A stretch of 64,000 bases of DNA from Hamiltosporidium tvaerminnensis (lineage: Eukaryota; Microsporidia; Dubosqiidae): assembly GCA_022605425.2 (NCBI GenBank), contig JAKIMF020000013.1:851173-915172 (forward strand), given 5' to 3'. The notes under the pieces were generated by a model. It did no database searches and was not told where the DNA came from. It was given only the letters and a program-made list of their open reading frames with translations. The position numbers and the translations under genes are program-made. This document shows positions 55,955-64,000 of this stretch, piece by piece; the first letter of the stretch is position 1; each line of letters begins with the position of its first letter.

Positions 55955-58900
55955 CTAAAACTCAACTATCTGTCCTGACTCATCGCGGCATTTCATAAAA
56001 TAGTATTCGATTTCATTTGCGCTACTATAAAAATTTATAAGATCTTCCGAATGGCATAAATTACGATTAGCCTTAAAAACCTCTAATGTTTCCATAATAG
56101 GTTTATCCAATAAACTTTTAAGAAATCTAAACCTAAATCGACACATTGAAACCGAAAGTTCTTTAAGCTTTAAAGAATTACAAATAAAATCAAAACCTTT
56201 TTTCGAAATAGTATTTCCATTTAAGTGAAGAATATTTAGATATTTTGTACTAAATTCTGCAATATCGAGTGCATTTTTTGGAAGATTGCAATGTGAAAGA
56301 CATAGGAATCTGATCGTAGGTATCTTAAAAATATTTTTTAGATCTTTTGAAGAAATATTATTTCTTTTTAATGACAATAATTGAATTTTTAAGTCTAAAA
56401 AAAGTTCATCATAACAAGAAAAACAACCATATTTTAAATTACAGCATTTCAAAATTAAAAATAATAGGTTTCTACATTTGAGTATTCCAAGTATATCGTT
56501 TGCATTCAACTTACAAAAAGATAAATCTAAAAACTCTAAAGATTTTGAGATGCATGAATTCTTAAATAAATATATAAGGCCTGGTTTCCTAATTGAATAA
56601 GATAAGTCGAGTTTTCTTAAATTTTCAAATGTTGAAAGATTATAAACATCTTCATAATCGAGATTATTTTGTGCTAAAATTAAGACAGAAAGACATTTTT
56701 TTAACTGTTCGCAACGAAGGAATGAAAATTTCCCTTCTTCTAATTTTGTGTTGCGCAAATCTAAAAATCTCATCGTAGAGAAACAATTAATAGCCAAAAT
56801 ATCACTGGCGCTTAATATATTATATCCAAGATTTAATTCTAATAGTGATAAGTGCGATTTTGCATTTGAAAAGATTACCAGTCCATTAAGCCCAATCTTA
56901 CAGTTTCGTAAGTTCAATACCTCCAAATATTCCAACTTAACAATAAAATCTAAATCTGCAAAACTCAAATCGTTTTCTTGGAGATCAAGTTTCTTAATCC
57001 TACTTAAATTATATAAACTAGGCGTATTTATTTTTAAAATGTGTCCGGAACATCTATTCATAAATAGTTCTTTTAAAGATAATATCCTTAATATTGAAGA
57101 AATATCTTCAGTAGAAATATTATTACTTGAAATATCTAATGTTTCGAGATTTTTGTACTTGGAAAGATTTTTTAGATTACTTAAAGAACTTTTTTCCAAG
57201 AAACAGGAACTTACGTTTAATTTATTTAGTTTTTTCAAGTTTGAAATAAAATTTATATCTCGTTTGCTTAATCTATTGTGTAAAATATCTAGAACCTCGA
57301 TATTTGAATCTTTTGAAATTTTATTTAAGAGTTTTAATGTGTTTTTAGTTAAACTACATCGAGATATATTTAGAGTCTTTAATTTTTTAATTTTAAAAAG
57401 TGCTAGAAGATCGTTTTCATTTAGTATATTTCCTGTTAGATCTAAATTTTGAATTTGAGAATTTTCTGTAGATGGAATATACCCCTTTTTTATATTGCAT
57501 TGACTTATGTTTAAACTTATTAAATTTTTCAAATTGAAGATATATAAAATATCCGAAATATTAAGTGTGTTTCCAGAAAGTGATAGGAACGATAAATTCT
57601 CCAGAACATCAATATTTATTTTACAAACCGAAAGAGATCCATTAATCAAACAATGATTGAGTTTCAATTCTTGGATTCTTCTTAAATCAAAATCAGCTAA
57701 GTTATCCTCTGATATACACTTATTCATCGAGAGATTTAACTTATAAAGATTTTTAAATTTAAAAATATAGTGTAAGTTACTTGAATTTATATCATTATCT
57801 TTTAAATTTAAAAAATGTAAATCTAAATGACACGAAAAGAAATCCAAATCCATCGAAAGAAGTCGAACGTTTTGGCATTTGAAAACTTCTAATTTAAGTG
57901 TTCCTTGAAAATTTAGAAAATATTTGTCAATAAAATTATTTTTTGATATAATAAGCTCTTTTAAATTCTTTAAACAAATAATCCCACATATGTTTTTTCT
58001 GTTAAATTCATATACATCGCACAATCTTAATATTTTTAATTGTTCTAGGTTTTTGAATTCGCTTGATAAGTTACATTTAAAAGGGGAATAAAAAAATTTA
58101 TTCCGAGAAAAATCGATTTCCTCTAATTTTGTTAGATTAAACACAAATTTTATATCAAGAAATGAATAGATATTTGAAAAAAATCTTAAAGTTTTTAGTT
58201 TACTGGTCTCGTTTTTACATAAGTATTCAAATAATGTTGAACATATTGAAGAATTGTTAATAGATAGTTCGGAAAGATTTCCCAAACCAGATATTTGTTC
58301 CACATCATGTTGTTTAAGTAATATTCTAGTTAAAATCAATGAATTAAGGCTTTTTGAAGATTCCTTAAGATTTAAATCTGTAAAAAAATTTCCATCCGTA
58401 ATTTTGCACGTATCTAGACTGATTTTTTTCAATCTAAAATTTAATATTTCTGAGAAAGTTTTTGAATCAAACAGGATATTTGAAAACTTCAAAATATCAA
58501 GCGATAGACATAATATAGAATGTGGAATAATTTTTATAAATGAATTTTTGATGAAACAGCTACTCAGCGTGATTTCTGTAACATTGGAAAAACAAGAAAT
58601 TATTTTTGTATCATTTTCAGTTAAAAAATCGATTTCTGATAAATTCAAAACAGCATAATCTGACATTTTCATGTAGAATCCAATTAAACTAAAAAAATAC
58701 ATTCGAAATTTATTTAGGACATTTAGTTTAAGCATACATGGAAAAATATGAACACCTTCGGTCTGTAAGAGACTTTTATCATCTATATTTTCTTTTTCAT
58801 GCAATATAAATAGGCTACTATTCCTAAAAATACATTTACCATTAAATAAATTGATTCCTTCAAGTAATATTTCATTATAAATATTAGAAATATTCGGTAT

Positions 58901-59461
58901 AAATTGCGGCGATATATAATTTTCAGTAAAAAGTATTTCCATAGATTTGTCAGCCAACAAAAAATATTTTATTAGATTATTTATAATAATTTTTCGTGAA
59001 TTACCAAATAAATCCAAATATTCTATTGCATTTAAAATTTCAAAGAATGTGTTTGAATCATACTCGAAAGAATACACAAAGCTTAAATTTAACAGATACA
59101 ATAAAAATATAAAATTATCCATGGAGATAATTTCACCCAAATATATGTAATCTTTAAAATTATCTTTATAATAGAACAAAAAAGTCATTAAATTGCTTTC
59201 AATTTTTGTCATATCGAAAAACATGTATTCAAGCAAAACATAATGATTCGCTTTTGGATTTAGCGAATCCAATATCATAACATTGCTATCCAAGGTATAA
59301 TCCGAAGAAATATCTACGAACGAGTTATTCTCATCAAAAATTCCATATAAGCTATTCACGAATCTAAATACAGAAGGATCGGTTTCATTTTGATTTTTGG
59401 CTCTAAAAAGTACTTTAATACAACTTGCAATAACAATGTATACAAAAATATACAAAAACAT
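55955..59461 (-). CDS. Large secreted leucine-rich-repeat protein, 1168 residues
   Basis: The single intact ORF begins with a signal peptide (MFLYIFVYIVIASC). CCC lies 9-11 bases before the ATG on the minus strand. Residues about 1-270 are non-repetitive; from about 400 to the end at least 20 LRRs can be counted, for example LSFLSLSGNTLNISDILYIF, LISLNISQCNI, IQNLDLTGNIL, LKTLNISRCSL, LETLDISSNNI and LEVLNLRNCKI. In most of the array the conserved position alternates Asn and Cys, giving a two-repeat unit of about 49 residues, as in ribonuclease-inhibitor-like LRRs. No transmembrane anchor or other domain is visible. It is likely secreted, making a long curved binding solenoid; the ligand is unknown. 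The gene lies about 4 kb from the telomere and shares an IFPC motif with the protein at 38259. Plus-strand ORFs over it are shadows. Confidence 0.93.
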   Translation of the reverse strand: MFLYIFVYIVIASCIKVLFRAKNQNETDPSVFRFVNSLYGIFDENNSFVDISSDYTLDSNVMILDSLNPKANHYVLLEYMFFDMTKIESNLMTFLFYYKDNFKDYIYLGEIISMDNFIFLLYLLNLSFVYSFEYDSNTFFEILNAIEYLDLFGNSRKIIINNLIKYFLLADKSMEILFTENYISPQFIPNISNIYNEILLEGINLFNGKCIFRNSSLFILHEKENIDDKSLLQTEGVHIFPCMLKLNVLNKFRMYFFSLIGFYMKMSDYAVLNLSEIDFLTENDTKIISCFSNVTEITLSSCFIKNSFIKIIPHSILCLSLDILKFSNILFDSKTFSEILNFRLKKISLDTCKITDGNFFTDLNLKESSKSLNSLILTRILLKQHDVEQISGLGNLSELSINNSSICSTLFEYLCKNETSKLKTLRFFSNIYSFLDIKFVFNLTKLEEIDFSRNKFFYSPFKCNLSSEFKNLEQLKILRLCDVYEFNRKNICGIICLKNLKELIISKNNFIDKYFLNFQGTLKLEVFKCQNVRLLSMDLDFFSCHLDLHFLNLKDNDINSSNLHYIFKFKNLYKLNLSMNKCISEDNLADFDLRRIQELKLNHCLINGSLSVCKINIDVLENLSFLSLSGNTLNISDILYIFNLKNLISLNISQCNIKKGYIPSTENSQIQNLDLTGNILNENDLLALFKIKKLKTLNISRCSLTKNTLKLLNKISKDSNIEVLDILHNRLSKRDINFISNLKKLNKLNVSSCFLEKSSLSNLKNLSKYKNLETLDISSNNISTEDISSILRILSLKELFMNRCSGHILKINTPSLYNLSRIKKLDLQENDLSFADLDFIVKLEYLEVLNLRNCKIGLNGLVIFSNAKSHLSLLELNLGYNILSASDILAINCFSTMRFLDLRNTKLEEGKFSFLRCEQLKKCLSVLILAQNNLDYEDVYNLSTFENLRKLDLSYSIRKPGLIYLFKNSCISKSLEFLDLSFCKLNANDILGILKCRNLLFLILKCCNLKYGCFSCYDELFLDLKIQLLSLKRNNISSKDLKNIFKIPTIRFLCLSHCNLPKNALDIAEFSTKYLNILHLNGNTISKKGFDFICNSLKLKELSVSMCRFRFRFLKSLLDKPIMETLEVFKANRNLCHSEDLINFYSSANEIEYYFMKCRDESGQIVEF

Positions 59462-60371
59462 ATTCTTATGGGTAACTGCAAATATAATATATTTATATTA
59501 ACAAAAACAAATTAAATTAATTAATAATTGATTAAATTGTTTAAAGAATATTTTATCATAGAAAATAGAATATCTTATGAAAAATAAATATATCAATAAA
59601 AAGATAAAATTCTTAAAGATTTAAATAAAAATCGGTTTTGATTGCAAAGTGATTCAGAATTTATAAAATAAAATAATATTTGAGTTTGTACTTTAAATTT
59701 TATGTTCCAATACATTATTTCTAGTCTTGTACATTTTATATATCGCCACACCTATCTAATCCAATTTCTTGAGTCGAATGTTCGTTAATTTAATTTACGG
59801 TACATATAAATAAACTATATACTAAAAACAAACAGGAAATTATTTAAAGACATGTTTTGCATGAGATTTCTTGTCCTTTTTTTATCTTTTATATGTATTA
59901 GTTACCCATGTATTACATATTATTTTTTATCACCTGTTTACAATTTAAATCTTACTAGGCAGTTGGTCTGAATATAAGCATCTTTTTTTTTGCAAAAGAA
60001 ACAGGTTCGAATGTAGTTTGACCACCAAAATCCCGATTTTTATCCATTTTTACGGATATTTAAAATTTATAAAGTAGATTAGAGTATTTTAACTACAATA
60101 CTTTACATGGTTATTGAAAATAGAATTGTCTCTACACTAACAAATTAATCTATTTCCATTCTTTAATAGAACATATACCTTTAGATTCACAGTTTTATCA
60201 ATTTAAAGCGGATATTATGAAGCAATTATATCCGAATCAGTATAAATTTATTGTTCTCATATTCGAACATTATCCCAATCCATTATCCTAAATTTTGAAA
60301 TCAGTTTTTTTGCTAGTGTCTACACATATTTCCGCTCAATGAAAATCAAAATGTTCGTGAACTGATTATAT
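59462..60371. other. AT-rich spacer, nothing recognised
   Basis: Contains an isolated GGTTCGAAT with poor tRNA context at about 60012 and no gene. Confidence 0.5.
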
Positions 60372-61309
60372 CTAATTCTTTTTTCTATATTTGAATTTAT
60401 ATCCATCCAAGAGGAGAAATGTAGGCATAAATCCATCCATTATATCATCTGTTGTAGTAAATCCAAAGTAGTTTCTTAATGAACGGCAAATAAAGCTATT
60501 TTTTATGTGAATTATAAAAGTGCTAAAACATACTTTATGTTTCTCAGAATACATTTTTATTGCGAATGCAATAGAACCCCGTTCATCGCGTGATCTAATC
60601 CTCATTATTTACCGATTTTGAAAACTCAATAACAACCTTATGCTTAGTTTTCTAGACTAATAACTTTGAACGAGTTTTCTGTTTTCTTGTTTGGTTATAT
60701 TAATAGCTGATCGAGTACCTCCAAAAGACGCATTTTAAGCTAATATTTTAATATGAAAAATCTTTGCATTAATCCAAAAAGAAATTTTTAATAATTTTAC
60801 ATTTTGGGAATTGCGACACATGCGTTGATATTTGGTAAAATTTGTCCAGAAATCCAAGAGTTGTATAGAGATTTTTTTACTCTGCGATTAAAAATGGTGC
60901 AGATATTTTTTTTAAATTTCATATATAAGAAGTACGAAGCACTTCCTAACCTGCTATGTGGTGTACCTTATTTATTTACTAATATCGGACAAACTTTATC
61001 GACAAAAAGTGAATTCCGTAGGTTCGAGTTGTATATTCCTATTTGCTACTGTATTAGTGACGTTGCAAGTTTATTACTCTCAGAAAATGTTTTTAAAATG
61101 TTTGATCTCAAGGGACAAAGTTTTTCAACTCTTGATATAGGTTTGCTTTGTACCTTTTCAATAGAACTACCTGTCAAAATTAATCTGCTGCCTTCTATAA
61201 TCACAAATATATATAAACCACTAAAATTTTGTATTTGAATATAAGTTTCGCCATGATTCGTATAGTTGTGGCAGCTTCTTTCTATTATAGCTAATTTAAT
61301 TAATCCCAA
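60372..61309 (-). pseudogene. Decayed subtelomeric gene, family uncertain
   Basis: Minus-strand coding-like pieces in order: LAIIERSCHNYTNHGETYIQ, FVIIEGSRLILTGSSIEKVQ, SNILKTFSESNKLATSLIQ, NTVANRNIQLEPTEFTF, then KHKVVIEFSKSVNNED and, from an ATG at 60605, RIRSRDERGSIAFAIKMYSE to DGFMPTFLLLDGYKF. Stops and frame changes separate them. The LTGSS followed by strand-like segments faintly recalls a retroviral-type aspartic protease with the Asp changed, which would suggest a Ty3-like element, but this is speculative. The 144-residue plus-strand ORF at 60804-61238 overlaps and is judged the shadow. Confidence 0.35.
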
Positions 61310-63251
61310 AAATTTCTTTAGTTTTCAGTTGTAGATCCCACTGTTGTGATATCTTTTGTAAAAGATTAGAATCACAAAAACTCAAGATTTTTTAAACAAA
61401 CAAAGAAATATACCAAAATAAATTCAAATTTAATTTTCAGATAAAAAACCAAAATATACTTTATATAATTTAAAAAGAATATGGTTCAGTAATTGAAAGA
61501 CATATTGAACAATCTATTACTTTTTTAATATTACTAAATTAAAAAACAGAGTTTAAACACTTTAAAAACATTCAAGTTTAATTATTCAGTTTCAAATGAA
61601 AAGAAGTAATTTACAACATATTTGAATTATTCTACTGTATACTAATCCCCCTTTTAAATAGAATAAGAAATAAAACACTTGTAGTAGCAAGATATTTATC
61701 AAAGATTGAACAAACTAAAAGTAAAAAGTGATTGCTGTTGCCTTCAATGTTTACTTAAAATGAATTTTAAGCAAATTACAGATTGTAAACCGAATATACG
61801 AATTACAAATAATATAATATTAAAATGTACATGAAAATTTAAGCAAAGCAGCCAATACTAAACAATTCACAAATTCAGTTGATTTTCATATCAATTTACT
61901 ATTAACAAATTTAAATTATTTTTTTGTTAATTAAAATGCTATTTTGTATATATTCTATAGAATACAAATTTTAAAAAAAAATTGATAGAATGATGGTAAA
62001 ACATATCAGAATAACAAAGGAAAATAGTTTATATTCCGTAAATAATATATGTGACAAATATATTTGCTTTTATGCGAACATATATGATTTTTTAATTAAT
62101 TTAAGGTTCTTTTGTTTTTAATTTTCTATTATGCATTCCGTTGATAATGAACGGAATCAGATATCAAAATATTTGATTCACTTTTTCTTGTAGATATACA
62201 AATATATACCGTCATAGCCCCCGCAATTAATGTGGTTGATTATAAAACATAGGGTAGAAACCCTTTAATTCTAAAATATTTGCATTTTCGCTCCTTAAGA
62301 TCATTTTATCTTATGGGTACTAAAATTATAAAATTTTTATTTTTTTCCTCCGGCCAAGGATCATGATTTCTCGTTCAAAAACATATAAAAAAGAGTTTTC
62401 TATTTCTCAAAAGATTCTTCTGTTTATTTTTTAATTTTTCCTTTATCTAGTTGTTTAAGAAGTTTTTAAAAATATTCTTGATTAAAATATTTAAAAAAGA
62501 TAAGATTTCACATAATTTCGAAGTTTGAAGTAAAAGGCATAAAAATAAAGGTCCAAAACTAAATTTTTATTATTTTATAGATTTCTTTGATCAAGATATG
62601 TTTTTACTGTCTAATAAAAGACATTTTCATTTTTTTTAAATTCTCGAAATATTCATTTTTTCAGATTCTTTTTTTTAAAACATCGCTAAAATAAATTTCA
62701 ATAATAATTCTAAAAATCGGTTCTTTCTTTGAATTTATGACCCTTAAACCACAATACTTTTAAAGCTAGCGCCGAAGAAAAATTATCATGAAATTCATTT
62801 TTAGTTATTATATTCAAGAATTCATTCAAACTCTTTAGACTTATAAAATTCGTCTTATTAATAAATATTCCTCAAACTTGATTGAAATTTTTGAATTTCT
62901 TAATTTGTTATTATAATGAACGCCAGTTATATAAAAATAAATTTTGTCAAACCAGATTCAATTTTTAACATGTTTACAACAAGTATTTTAAATTATATTC
63001 AGCCATTTTTTTACAAGATAATATAAAATCGTTATAAATTTAATCTCTTATCAATTCACAAGTACCCGTTAATTCTTTTATAAATTTTACACTAATTTTA
63101 TGACATATTTTTCAAATTTTACATTATTACCATCCTTTACCTATCTTTTGACATAAAAACGATATTTTGGCGTTAAAAAAAAACAAAACAGTTTCAGATG
63201 TTGCAATAAATAGTTTAGTCCACCTAATCATTAAAACAAAGATTAACAGGA
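61310..63251. other. Subtelomeric AT-rich spacer, nothing recognised
   Basis: About 1.9 kb of AT-rich sequence leads into the telomere with no rRNA unit and no subtelomeric tandem repeat. Confidence 0.6.
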
Positions 63252-64000
63252 TAGGGTTAGGGTTAGGGTTAGGGTTAGGGTTAGGGTTAGGGTTAGGGTT
63301 AGGGTTAGGGTTAGGGTTAGGGTTAGGGTTAGGGTTAGGGTTAGGGTTAGGGTTAGGGTTAGGGTTAGGGTTAGGGTTAGGGTTAGGGTTAGGGTTAGGG
63401 TTAGGGTTAGGGTTAGGGTTAGGGTTAGGGTTAGGGTTAGGGTTAGGGTTAGGGTTAGGGGTTAGGGTTAGGGTTAGGGTTAGGGTTAGGGTTAGGGTTA
63501 GGGTTAGGGTTAGGGTTAGGGTTAGGGTTAGGGTTAGGGTTAGGGTTAGGGTTAGGGTTAGGGTTAGGGTTAGGGTTAGGGTTAGGGTTAGGGTTAGGGT
63601 TAGGGTTAGGGTTAGGGTTAGGGTTAGGGTTAGGGTTAGGGTTAGGGTTAGGGTTAGGGTTAGGGTTAGGGTTAGGGTTAGGGTTAGGGTTAGGGTTAGG
63701 GTTAGGGTTAGGGTTAGGGTTAGGGTTAGGGTTAGGGTTAGGGTTAGGGTTAGGGTTAGGGTTAGGGTTAGGGTTAGGGTTAGGGTTAGGGTTAGGGTTA
63801 GGGTTAGGGTTAGGGTTAGGGTTAGGGTTAGGGTTAGGGTTAGGGTTAGGGTTAGGGTTAGGGTTAGGGTTAGGGTTAGGGTTAGGGTTAGGGTTAGGGT
63901 TAGGGTTAGGGTTAGGGTTAGGGTTAGGGTTAGGGTTAGGGTTAGGGTTAGGGTTAGGGTTAGGGTTAGGGTTAGGGTTAGGGTTAGGGTTAGGGTTAGG
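63252..64000 (+). repeat. Telomere, (TTAGGG)n
   Basis: About 125 TTAGGG units run to the window end, with the G-rich strand pointing 5' to 3' towards the chromosome end. One variant unit, TTAGGGG, lies at about 63455-63461; otherwise the array is perfect as far as I can read it. Confidence 0.99.

Noticed and set aside
56748-57452. 234-residue plus-strand ORF inside the large LRR gene
   Set aside because: Antisense shadow of regular LRR codons.
59955-60025. Lys-tRNA-like segment with GGTTCGAAT
   Set aside because: The T-stem and acceptor do not pair.
60804-61238. 144-residue plus-strand ORF
   Set aside because: The opposite strand gives a better ordered set of coding-like pieces extending over the neighbouring 430 bases; this frame starts with TTG.

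Overview
This is the right-hand end of a eukaryotic chromosome. It is very AT-rich and gene-poor, and it finishes in a (TTAGGG)n telomere at about 63252-64000. Intronless compact genes, CCC trinucleotides just upstream of several start codons, a uL3 ribosomal protein gene with no intron, secreted leucine-rich-repeat (LRR) proteins and long repeat-filled spacers together suggest a microsporidian with a large, gene-sparse genome. That assignment is inference; no rRNA or diagnostic tRNA lies in the window.

Layout. At 1-2.8 kb a truncated LRR gene (minus) and a secreted kinase-like gene (plus) diverge from a spacer holding an array of GGGTGTTAA repeats. At 3.1-9.8 kb lie dispersed repeats (families A, B and C here), a decayed gene and simple repeats. 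At 9.9-16.4 kb is the only run of conserved or well-formed genes: a USP-like protein that seems to lack catalytic residues, a PSP1-domain protein and ribosomal protein L3 (RPL3), separated by minisatellites. At 16.7-23 kb are more A and C copies. At 20.7-26.6 kb sit two related membrane-anchored Pro/Ser-rich repeat proteins, both frameshifted, the second heavily. At 27-37 kb there is little except a decayed membrane-protein gene, a secreted acidic protein with a basic NLS-like patch, a tRNA-like sequence and repeats. At 38-49 kb are a secreted LRR-like protein, a polytopic membrane protein, a tiny ORF, an A copy carrying a retroposon with target-site duplication, and a multiply broken gene. 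At 52-63 kb are degenerate repeat and coding remnants, a 1168-residue secreted LRR protein about 4 kb from the telomere, one more decayed gene, and the telomere.

How it fits together. Housekeeping functions (translation and an RNA-binding-type PSP1 protein) are confined to the internal part. Towards the telomere the intact genes are mainly secreted or membrane proteins of lineage-specific type, mixed with broken relatives. I do not see an operon-like system or defence locus. The most notable items are the secreted pseudokinase, the dead USP-like fold, the frameshifted repeat-protein pair, the ribonuclease-inhibitor-like Asn/Cys LRR ladder, and the nested retroposon.
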